A program made the translations under genes and the position numbers. Below, one piece after another: positions 8,662 through 15,608 of a stretch of 64,000 nt of DNA. Numbering within the stretch: position 1 is the first letter of the stretch; each line of letters opens with the position of its first letter. The notes under the pieces are model-generated. The model was given only the letters and a program-made list of their open reading frames with translations. It searched no databases and was not told the origin of the DNA. This DNA comes from Desulfurellales bacterium. Its GTDB lineage: Bacteria; Campylobacterota_A; Desulfurellia; Desulfurellales; Hippeaceae. The stretch spans positions 1-64,000 of the forward strand of contig JALWEJ010000079.1 of the NCBI GenBank assembly GCA_027014115.1, in the 5' to 3' direction.

Positions 8662-9500
8662 TTGTAGGGCATTAGAAAAGTAAACCTAAAAAATAGATTA
8701 TTAAAAAAATGAAATTTAATAAATCAGAAATAAATACTGTAAAAAGAGGGGCGAAAAAAGCTACTTATGATAAATCTGAAATATATTCAATACTCGACAA
8801 AACTGAAATTTGTAATATTGCTTTTATTTATAACAATAAAGCATTTGTTCAACCTATAAATTTTGGGAGACTTGACAACAAAATTTATATCCACGGCTCG
8901 CAAAAGAATAGAATGACAAATGCCTTGTTGGAAACAGGAGAAGTTTGCTTAAATGTAATGATTTTAGACGCAATGAAATTAACCCGTTCCGCATTTAACC
9001 ATTCTGTTAATTATCGTTCTGTAATGGTTTTTGGCTCTGTGAAAGAATTAACAAATGATAAAGATAAACTGAAAGGTTTGAAAACGATTATAAATCATTT
9101 TGTTCCAAATCGTTGGGAATATTGTAGAAAACCGAATGAAAAAGAATTAAAAGCAACAAGAGTATTAGAAATAACAATTAAAACAGCATCTGCAAAAATT
9201 GCAAACACGCCACCATCTGATAATAAAGATGATTTAAATCTTGATTTTTGGGCAGGAACAATTCCTGTTAAAAAAGTTTATGGTTTTCCCATATCTGATG
9301 AATTTGTAAATAATAAAGCTGAAATTCCAAATCATATTTCAGATTTTATCAAAAGGAAAAATAATGAATAACGCCCTACAACAAAAAATATAGTGCATTT
9401 GGCAGATAGTTCTATAAATGAAGATGATAGCAATAAATAAACATAGTGCAAAACTGAAAATTTTAAGCGTTGAAATGCCAAACGCACCATATTTAAACCG
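8662..9500 (+). mobile_element. Integron-cassette-like insertion carrying one gene
   Basis: An 839-bp unit with the expected topology of an integrated gene cassette. It begins with TTGTAGGGC right after a G (8661) and contains one plus-strand gene filling most of its length. After that gene comes GCCCTACAAC (9373-9382), which is perfectly complementary to 8661-8670. An inner hairpin pair follows (9391-9403 with 9477-9489), and the unit ends at the G of a second GTTGTA (9500-9505). In integrons the cut falls between G and TT of the R' core, so a cassette's 5' end should pair with its own R'' arm, as seen here. The gene is opposite in direction to its neighbours and lacks a Shine-Dalgarno sequence. 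No integrase gene is in the window. Confidence 0.65.
8709..9371 (+). CDS. Pyridoxamine 5'-phosphate oxidase-family flavin-binding protein (NimA-like)
   Basis: A 220-residue protein of the Pyridox_ox_2 / NimA split-barrel group, which binds FMN or a related flavin. Members include nitroimidazole-resistance proteins and uncharacterised reductases. The N-terminal KRGAKKATYDKSEI segment, the FVQPINFGRLDNKIYIHGS strand pair, and the LTRSAFNHSVNYRSVMVFG block (Arg, Asn-His, Tyr-Arg-Ser) match that family. There is no ribosome site: the ATG follows a run of A's, as is usual in Bacteroidota, which fits transfer from such a host. It is the only gene of the cassette-like unit and the only plus-strand gene in the first 11.7 kb. 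Confidence 0.82.
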   Translation: MKFNKSEINTVKRGAKKATYDKSEIYSILDKTEICNIAFIYNNKAFVQPINFGRLDNKIYIHGSQKNRMTNALLETGEVCLNVMILDAMKLTRSAFNHSVNYRSVMVFGSVKELTNDKDKLKGLKTIINHFVPNRWEYCRKPNEKELKATRVLEITIKTASAKIANTPPSDNKDDLNLDFWAGTIPVKKVYGFPISDEFVNNKAEIPNHISDFIKRKNNE

Positions 9501-9507
9501 TTGTATG
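9373..9507 (+). repeat. attC-like imperfect inverted repeat downstream of the cassette gene
   Basis: Outer arms GCCCTACAAC (9373-9382) and GTTGTATG (9500-9507) pair over GTTGTA. Inner arms TAGTGCATTTGGC (9391-9403) and GCCAAACGCACCA (9477-9489) pair with two mismatches. The loop between is about 73 bases, and a second TAGTGCA occurs at 9444-9450. The nested R''-L''-L'-R' order is that of integron attC sites, although the cores deviate from the strict RYYYAAC/GTTRRRY consensus. Confidence 0.6.
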
Positions 9508-9594
9508 AAATGTCAAAACGAGGTGATTGTTTTTATTATCGTTTGTCATATACCCAACAGCTGACTGCGAGCAAATGTAATAAATATTGGTAAA

Positions 9595-9612
9595 TTAGCA
9601 CAACAATTTGGT
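9595..9612. repeat. Right imperfect 18-bp direct repeat of the island
   Basis: TTAGCACAACAATTTGGT, a 15/18 match to 8614-8631. It ends two bases before the last base of the pfkA stop codon, so the island abuts the 3' end of pfkA without damaging it. Confidence 0.45.
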
Positions 9613-9614
9613 TT

Positions 9615-10580
9615 TTATATACCGGACATTTTATATGCCAGTTTTAGAATATTTTCTTTTATTCTGTATTTGCCGGATACTACTTTGTCTATTGTTTCCA
9701 TAGAGAAATATCCGTTTTTGTATGTAACCACTCCGTTTGGCATGCTGTTTTTCAAGAGGGTGTTTAAACCGAAATCAATAAATTCAAAACCCATAAGTCT
9801 GTCATAAACTGTCGGATTTCCACCTCTTTGAATATGACTGAGTATTGAAATTCTCGAATCTAGATTTAGTCTGTTTTCAATCCATTCTTTTATGGTTTCT
9901 GTTTTACCTGTTCCCTCTGTAACAATGGCTATCAGGTAGTTTCTACCAGCATTTAATTCGTTTGACAGCCTTTTTTCGAGATTGTTCATGTTTGGTTCAA
10001 TTTCCGGTATAATACACAGTTCAGCCCCGCTTGTAATGGCTGAAACCAAAGCAAGATAACCGCATTCTCTACCCATAACTTCAATTACAAAGGCACGCCT
10101 GAACGATGATGCAGTATCCCTTATATTGTCTATTGCAGAGCGTATTACATTGAGTGCCGTATCTACACCGAGACAGTATTCTGTCAAATTTACATCATTA
10201 TCAATTGTAGCGGGGATTCCAACAAATTTTACGCCAAAATCATCATAGAACTGTTTCAGTGCTCTAAATGAGCCGTCACCGCCAAGTACAACAAGTTTGT
10301 CTATATTGTTTTTTGCAAGATTGTTAAACGCCTGCTCTCTGAATTTTTTTTCAAAAAATCTTTTGGAGCGGGATGAGCGTATTATTGTCCCGCCTTTGTG
10401 TATAATGCCGGATACATCTGTGTGGGAGGCTTTTTTTATGTGTCCGTCAATCATTCCGCTTAAGCCATCATATATAAAATACGGCTGCGTATTTTCATTA
10501 ATGCATTTATCCACAAATCTCCTGATTGCGGGATTCATGCCTGCGCAGTCACCACCCGAACACAATATACCTATACCCAT
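9615..10580 (-). CDS. pfkA: ATP-dependent 6-phosphofructokinase
   Basis: Phosphorylates fructose 6-phosphate to fructose 1,6-bisphosphate in glycolysis. The 321-residue length is that of bacterial PfkA. Seen are GGDCAGMN (9-16) at the ATP site, GGDGS (100-104), PATIDND with catalytic Asp127, and MGRECG (about 169-174) for substrate. Gly103 in GGDGS and the absence of Lys in PATIDND indicate the ATP rather than the pyrophosphate type. A ribosome site AGGA lies 8 bases upstream. The anchored protein gene upstream ends 26 bases before the start, so the two may share a transcript. Confidence 0.95.
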   Translation of the reverse strand: MGIGILCSGGDCAGMNPAIRRFVDKCINENTQPYFIYDGLSGMIDGHIKKASHTDVSGIIHKGGTIIRSSRSKRFFEKKFREQAFNNLAKNNIDKLVVLGGDGSFRALKQFYDDFGVKFVGIPATIDNDVNLTEYCLGVDTALNVIRSAIDNIRDTASSFRRAFVIEVMGRECGYLALVSAITSGAELCIIPEIEPNMNNLEKRLSNELNAGRNYLIAIVTEGTGKTETIKEWIENRLNLDSRISILSHIQRGGNPTVYDRLMGFEFIDFGLNTLLKNSMPNGVVTYKNGYFSMETIDKVVSGKYRIKENILKLAYKMSGI

Positions 10581-10605
10581 TTTTGTATCCTATATCCGTG
10601 TATAT

Positions 10606-11658
10606 TTAATTTCCAAATTCTATTTCGATTTTTGAGAAAATAGAAGTGATATTTTTTGAACCCATTGCAAGATCGCCTAAGCTTAATTTGTTTTTGTTTA
10701 TGAGTTTTATTACCAATTTTTTTGACTTTGAGGTTAAGAAATTTTCAAGGGGTTTGGCAAGTTTGTCACCGAATGGGCTGTTTTTAAGGTTTTGAAGCTG
10801 TTTTTTTATTAAGATTTCTTTTGTTGTATGTTTTTCTTTTGCTTCCTGAGCGAGCATTCTGTCAACCACACCTTCGTTTTTTATTGTTATCTTCATAAAA
10901 ACAGGTTTGATTTGCATAACTTTTCCCATTATATTTGCCAAAACCATAAAATTGTTTTGGTTTTGTTTGACCTGTTTGAGGATTCTGTTTATGCCTTTTG
11001 CATCAACATTTTTCAAATACATTGAATAGGCAATGCCGAGATTGTTATGAAAGTTTAATTCGTAATTTTTTATGTTGACGGTTTTCTTGTTTATATCTGT
11101 TATCATATTTATGTTTACTGAAATGGGATTGTTGATTTTTATAACCTTTTGTAATGCTTGGGTTTTTTTGTTTTGGTCTACTGCAAATACAAGTCTGCTT
11201 AATCTAATACCCTCTATTTTACCTACAAATTTTGATGTAATATCCTGTTGTTTTTCTATATCAAAGACGGCATATGCGGCTTTTGCTATTTCTTTGTCTA
11301 TGAGTTTTGGCGGGGATTGTGGATTTAGGTTTATGAATGAAATATTGTTGAGCCTAAATCTGTAGTCTTTATTCCAACTGCCATCGATTACGGCATTTTC
11401 GCATTTAATTATGCCTACATCTTCTGCAGTCATCTGGTTTTGGATGCTGAATTTTACATGTTTTATCGTAATCGTATGGGAGAATATATCGGCTTCTACA
11501 TCGTCATAATCGACAAGAGATTCAAGGTGTTCATCTTTGATTATTTTGTTTATTGTTTTTAAAGCTTTGTTTTTGGCATAGAGGTTTGCACCGTAATATC
11601 CACCTGCTGCCAATACGCCGATTATGATTAAAATAAGAAAAAATTTTATTGCTTTCAT
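10606..11658 (-). CDS. Membrane-anchored periplasmic protein of unknown function
   Basis: A 350-residue protein with one N-terminal transmembrane segment (about residues 5-25, FFLILIIIGVLAAGGYYGA) and the remainder predicted in the periplasm. The body alternates short beta strands with polar turns, somewhat like AsmA/DUF945-type envelope proteins, but I recognise no diagnostic motif. The start at 11658 is chosen because GGGGGG lies just upstream; a frame extension of 11 residues further upstream lacks a ribosome site. It lies divergently from mobB. Confidence 0.65.
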   Translation of the reverse strand: MKAIKFFLILIIIGVLAAGGYYGANLYAKNKALKTINKIIKDEHLESLVDYDDVEADIFSHTITIKHVKFSIQNQMTAEDVGIIKCENAVIDGSWNKDYRFRLNNISFINLNPQSPPKLIDKEIAKAAYAVFDIEKQQDITSKFVGKIEGIRLSRLVFAVDQNKKTQALQKVIKINNPISVNINMITDINKKTVNIKNYELNFHNNLGIAYSMYLKNVDAKGINRILKQVKQNQNNFMVLANIMGKVMQIKPVFMKITIKNEGVVDRMLAQEAKEKHTTKEILIKKQLQNLKNSPFGDKLAKPLENFLTSKSKKLVIKLINKNKLSLGDLAMGSKNITSIFSKIEIEFGN

Positions 11659-11759
11659 AACCCCCCCTTTTTTTTCAAATAATATACACAAAAGTCCGGC
11701 AAAAATAAAGAGGCTTTACATATTAGAGATAAAAAGTTATGAATAAGCAGGAGGCAAAC

Positions 11760-12272
11760 ATGAAAACTGTTTTTTTGGGTTTTGTCGGATATTCAGGGAG
11801 CGGAAAAACAACGCTTCTTGAAAAATTGATAAATATTTTTTCAAATAAGGGTTATGTGGTCGGAGCAGTCAAGCACGATGCCCATTCTTTTGAAATAGAC
11901 TACCCCGGTAAAGACTCATACAGACTCAAACATTCGGGGGCAGTGAGGGTTGTTTTATCCTCCAAAGAAAAGCTCGCTGTTGTAGAGGATAGAAAATACG
12001 AAAAGCCGTTTAGCGAAATAAAGGATATGTTCAAAGACTGCAGCATTGTTTTTGTTGAGGGTTACAAGCTTGAGGATATAGATAAGATTGAGGTTAAACG
12101 GGATGGTGTTGGTGACGATTTTTTGATAAACAAGGGTGTTAAAAATATAATTTTGATTGTCAGCGATAAAAAGGATATTGATATGGATGTTAAGGTTATT
12201 GATTTGAATGATATAGATGCAGTTGTTGATTTTGTTGAAAATTATATAAAAGAAAATGAAGTTTTTATTTAA
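11760..12272 (+). CDS. mobB: Molybdopterin-guanine dinucleotide biosynthesis protein MobB
   Basis: A 170-residue GTP-binding protein that assists GMP attachment to molybdopterin. The P-loop is GYSGSGKTT, followed by the MobB-typical KHDAHSFEIDYPGKDSYR block and FVEGYK. The start at 11760 is preferred over an ATG 21 bases upstream because AGGAGG precedes it by 6 bases. The same operon holds moaA and moaC, so it belongs to molybdenum cofactor synthesis. The acyltransferase gene overlaps its end by 17 bases. Confidence 0.93.
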   Translation: MKTVFLGFVGYSGSGKTTLLEKLINIFSNKGYVVGAVKHDAHSFEIDYPGKDSYRLKHSGAVRVVLSSKEKLAVVEDRKYEKPFSEIKDMFKDCSIVFVEGYKLEDIDKIEVKRDGVGDDFLINKGVKNIILIVSDKKDIDMDVKVIDLNDIDAVVDFVENYIKENEVFI

Positions 12273-13077
12273 TGTTTTAAGGGTTCTTCCAAAGCCGGTT
12301 TTGAGAATTATATTGTATGTATTTGCTTTTATACTGTTTTGTGCTATGCCGAAAAGAAGAAAATTAACTCAAAATAATATTAGACTTGCGTTAGGCGAAA
12401 ACTATAAAAAAACAACCATAAAAACATTTTTCTACTTTTCAAATATGGTTTCTGATAATATTAAGCATTTAGGTGATGAAAAATTCATAAGAAAGCATAT
12501 TAAAATTACGGGACTTGAACATTTCAATTATGCAAAATCTTTAAACAGAGGAGTTATTTTTACAACGGCACACTTTGGTAACTGGGAGATGATGGTGTGT
12601 GCCTTTGCACTTTTGGTTGAACCTGTGTTTGTTGTGGTAAGACCTATTGATAATGGAAGCGTAAATAGACTTGTTGAGGAAAAAAGAACAAGCTGTGGCA
12701 ATAAACTGCTTTTGACAAAAAATGCAAATGCCTTTAATTTTTTAAAGATTTTGAAAAAAAACGGTATATTGGGTATTTTGACAGATCAGGCAAGAAGGGA
12801 TGATAAGATGAAGATAAAATTTTTTGGACGAGATGCAAGGGTTGCGGAAGGGATGGCAGCATTTGCATACAGACTTGATGTGCCTGTTTTGACTGCATAT
12901 ATGAAAGAAGATAAAAACGGTTCTGAAATTGTAATAGAAAAACCTATTTTTGCAGATAAAAGCCTTGGTTTTAAAGATAGTGCAAAGAAATTGATGGAGG
13001 ATATTCATAAAAGATACGAAAATTGGATTAGAAAGGAGCCTGAGAAATACCTATGGATGCACAACAGATGGAAGTAA
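12256..13077 (+). CDS. LpxL/HtrB-like lysophospholipid or lipid A acyltransferase
   Basis: A 273-residue inner-membrane acyltransferase with one N-terminal hydrophobic anchor (about residues 8-32) and the catalytic HxxxxE motif in TTAHFGNWEMM. The later TDQARRDDK and FFGRDARVAEG segments match the LpxL/LpxM family, which adds secondary acyl chains to lipid A from acyl-ACP. The adjacent gmhB, a heptose precursor gene, supports a role in lipopolysaccharide. It overlaps both neighbours (17 and 25 bases), indicating tight coupling. Confidence 0.85.
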   Translation: MKFLFNVLRVLPKPVLRIILYVFAFILFCAMPKRRKLTQNNIRLALGENYKKTTIKTFFYFSNMVSDNIKHLGDEKFIRKHIKITGLEHFNYAKSLNRGVIFTTAHFGNWEMMVCAFALLVEPVFVVVRPIDNGSVNRLVEEKRTSCGNKLLLTKNANAFNFLKILKKNGILGILTDQARRDDKMKIKFFGRDARVAEGMAAFAYRLDVPVLTAYMKEDKNGSEIVIEKPIFADKSLGFKDSAKKLMEDIHKRYENWIRKEPEKYLWMHNRWK

Positions 13078-13601
13078 AAGCCGTTTTCTTGGATAGGGAT
13101 GGGACAATAATAAAGGATGTAAACTATCTCAGCAAAATAGAAGATATTGAGATTTTGCCTTATGTCAAAGAGGGGCTGGAACTGCTGAACAAATGCGGAT
13201 ACAAGCTTATAGTTGTAAGCAATCAATCGGGTGTTGGAAGGGGCTATTTTACAAAGGATTTTGTTTATGAAACCCATGCCGTTCTTAACTATATGCTTGA
13301 GGGTTTGATAGAAAAATTTTATTTTTGTCCGCATACACCGGAAGATAACTGTTTGTGTAGAAAACCGAAAACAGGAATGATTGATGAGGCTGTAAAAAGA
13401 TTTAGGATAAACAAAAAACTCTCTTATGTGGTGGGAGATAAAGAAAGCGATGTTGAGCTTGGTATAAATGCAGGTATAACACCGATACTTGTAACAACGG
13501 GATACGGCAGCGATATAAAAGAAAAAACAAAAGCCGAAGCTGTTTTTAATAATTTATATGAGGTGGCCAAATGGATTTGCCAAAAGGGTTCTACGGAATA
13601 A
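13053..13601 (+). CDS. gmhB: D-glycero-D-manno-heptose 1,7-bisphosphate 7-phosphatase
   Basis: A 182-residue HAD phosphatase that removes the 7-phosphate from heptose bisphosphate on the way to LPS core heptose. Motif I is FLDRDGT, motif II VSNQSG, the Zn-binding loop is CPHTPEDNCLCRKPK, and motif IV is GDKESDVELG. All key Asp and Cys residues are present. An ATG five codons downstream is an alternative start. Position between an LpxL-like gene and thiE fits the envelope part of this mixed operon. Confidence 0.93.
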   Translation: MDAQQMEVKAVFLDRDGTIIKDVNYLSKIEDIEILPYVKEGLELLNKCGYKLIVVSNQSGVGRGYFTKDFVYETHAVLNYMLEGLIEKFYFCPHTPEDNCLCRKPKTGMIDEAVKRFRINKKLSYVVGDKESDVELGINAGITPILVTTGYGSDIKEKTKAEAVFNNLYEVAKWICQKGSTE

Positions 13602-14170
13602 CGGATGAAAAATACGGCTCTATAGAGTCGGCAAAAAAACTGATAGATTTTGATGTGAAAATTTTGCAGTATCGCTGCAAATACAAAACCGATAAGGAAA
13701 AATATGAGGAAGCAAAAAAAATCAAAGAGCTAATCGGCAAAAAAGACATTATCTATATTATTGACGATAGGGTTGATTTGGCTTTGGTTGTTGAAGCCGA
13801 CGGTGTTCATGTCGGTGACAAAGATATACCTGTTTGCGAAATAAAGAAAATTGTGCCCGAAGATTTTATTATCGGATTAAGCACTCACAGTGTTGAAGAG
13901 GCGCAGAATGCACAGTGCTGCGATTATATCGGAATAGGACCTGTTTTTTATACAACAACAAAGGATGATGTAGCATCGTCCATAGGTATTGAAACTGCCA
14001 AAGATATGGTGAAGGTCTCAAAAAAACCCGGATATTTAATAGGCGGCATAAAATATGAAAATTTGGAAGCTTTGAAAGATATAAACGCCCACGGATTTAT
14101 AAGTGTTTCCGATGTTTTGTATAACGATAAGAAGCACTTTGAGGATATGGTAAAGATATGGAACAGTTAA
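13571..14170 (+). CDS. thiE: Thiamine-phosphate synthase
   Basis: A 199-residue ThiE/TenI TIM barrel that joins hydroxymethylpyrimidine diphosphate and thiazole phosphate. Signatures are ILQYRCK, the IDDRVDLALVVEADGVHVGD stretch (usually NDRV...), IGLSTHSVEEA and GIGPVFYTTTK for diphosphate binding, and a C-terminal IGGI. The start is supported by GAGGTGG just upstream inside gmhB (31-base overlap). No other thiamine gene or TPP riboswitch is nearby, so a TenI-type paralogue is a lesser alternative. Confidence 0.85.
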   Translation: MDLPKGFYGITDEKYGSIESAKKLIDFDVKILQYRCKYKTDKEKYEEAKKIKELIGKKDIIYIIDDRVDLALVVEADGVHVGDKDIPVCEIKKIVPEDFIIGLSTHSVEEAQNAQCCDYIGIGPVFYTTTKDDVASSIGIETAKDMVKVSKKPGYLIGGIKYENLEALKDINAHGFISVSDVLYNDKKHFEDMVKIWNS

Positions 14171-15123
14171 TAGATAGTTTTGGAAGAAAGATAAATTATA
14201 TAAGAATATCCGTAACAGACAGATGTAATTTTAGATGTATATACTGTATGCCTGAAGGTGGAATAAACTGGAAGCCGATGGATACCCTTCTAACCTACGA
14301 GGAGATATCGTTTTTTATAAAAGTTGCGGGAAAGCTTGGTATAAGCAAAGTTAAGCTTACAGGTGGAGAGCCGTTGGTGAGAAAACATCTTGATAATCTT
14401 GTGTCTCTTGTTAGAAAAACAGACGGAATAAAGGAAATATCTTTAACTACAAATGGAACCATGCTGCCTGTATATGCAGAGAGACTAAAAGATGCAGGAT
14501 TGGACAGAATAACCGTAAGCCTTGATACGCTTTCAAAGGATAAATTTAAACAGATAACAAGAATGGGTGTTCTTGATGATGTTTTGAAAGGGTTTGATGT
14601 CATAGACAGTGCGGGTTTTACAAAGACAAAAATCAATACTGTTGTTATGAAGACAATCAATGATGATGAAATTACGCAGCTTATTGAATTTGCCCATAAA
14701 CGGGGATATGATATACGCTTCATTGAACTTATGCCTACAGAGCTTATACCCAACTGGAAGGATTATTTTATCAGCATAAAGCGAATAAAAGACATTATTA
14801 AAGATAGGTTTGATATTAAATCATCGGATAAAAAAACAAACGGACCTTCTGTTTACTACAAAACAAAAGACGGATATATAGGATTTATAACACCTCTTTC
14901 CAAAGCATTTTGTGCTGCATGCAATAGAATAAGACTGTCAAGCGAAGGGGATATTATTGCTTGTCTTGGTCATGATATAAGAGTTAATGTAAAAGATGCT
15001 GTGGCAAGAAAAGATGAGGTTATGGTCGAGAAATTAATAAAATATTCGATAAAGATTAAGCCAAAGGAACACTCTATGCTTACAGAATCAATACATTCAA
15101 CAATGTCGGCTATAGGAGGATAA
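14158..15123 (+). CDS. moaA: GTP 3',8-cyclase
   Basis: A 321-residue radical-SAM enzyme that starts molybdenum cofactor synthesis from GTP. The first cluster motif is CNFRCIYC (Cys23, 27, 30). The second cluster uses the C-terminal CAACNRIRLSSEG and the following Cys in IIACLG. The chain ends in the Gly-Gly tail needed for activity. It overlaps thiE by 13 bases and is followed directly by moaC, the next enzyme of the pathway. Confidence 0.97.
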   Translation: MEQLIDSFGRKINYIRISVTDRCNFRCIYCMPEGGINWKPMDTLLTYEEISFFIKVAGKLGISKVKLTGGEPLVRKHLDNLVSLVRKTDGIKEISLTTNGTMLPVYAERLKDAGLDRITVSLDTLSKDKFKQITRMGVLDDVLKGFDVIDSAGFTKTKINTVVMKTINDDEITQLIEFAHKRGYDIRFIELMPTELIPNWKDYFISIKRIKDIIKDRFDIKSSDKKTNGPSVYYKTKDGYIGFITPLSKAFCAACNRIRLSSEGDIIACLGHDIRVNVKDAVARKDEVMVEKLIKYSIKIKPKEHSMLTESIHSTMSAIGG

Positions 15124-15600
15124 ATGGATTTTACACATTTTAATAAACAAAAGCGTGCAAAAATGGTTGATGTTAGCCACAAAGATTACACGCTCAGAAT
15201 AGCAAAAGCATACGGAGAGGTAAAATTATCAAAAGATGCCTATTTTGCTCTCAAAGAGGGTAGGGTAAAAAAGGGAGATGTTTTATCTGTAGCCCAGGTT
15301 GCAGGTATTATGGGAGCAAAACAGACACCCCATCTTATACCTATGTGCCATCCTTTGACTGTTGAGGGTATTGATATTAATTTTGAGCTTGATGATGATA
15401 ACCATGTTGTTAAAATATTTTCGGAGGCAAAAATCACACATAAAACAGGTATAGAGATGGAGGCCGTAACAGCGGTGAGCATTGCCGCTTTGACAATTTA
15501 TGATATGTGTAAAGCGATAGATAAATCCATAGAAATAAACAATATAAGGCTTTTGTATAAAGAAGGCGGAAAAAGCGGAACCTACAGCTACAAAAAATAG
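15124..15600 (+). CDS. moaC: Cyclic pyranopterin monophosphate synthase
   Basis: A 158-residue enzyme that converts the MoaA product to cyclic pyranopterin monophosphate. Family motifs are MVDVSHKD near the N-terminus, AGIMGAKQTPHLIPMCHPL, and MEAVTAVSIAALTIYDMCKAIDK with the conserved Asp and Lys. The ATG directly abuts the moaA stop codon, indicating coupled translation, and the following HD gene starts eight bases after its end. Confidence 0.97.
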   Translation: MDFTHFNKQKRAKMVDVSHKDYTLRIAKAYGEVKLSKDAYFALKEGRVKKGDVLSVAQVAGIMGAKQTPHLIPMCHPLTVEGIDINFELDDDNHVVKIFSEAKITHKTGIEMEAVTAVSIAALTIYDMCKAIDKSIEINNIRLLYKEGGKSGTYSYKK

Positions 15601-15608
15601 GAGAGTTT

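Noticed and set aside
9615-10580. Pyrophosphate-dependent phosphofructokinase
   Set aside because: Gly103 in GGDGS and PATIDND without the Lys of the pyrophosphate type indicate an ATP enzyme.
13540-13575. TPP riboswitch ahead of thiE
   Set aside because: thiE starts inside gmhB with a normal ribosome site; no THI-box-like sequence is present.
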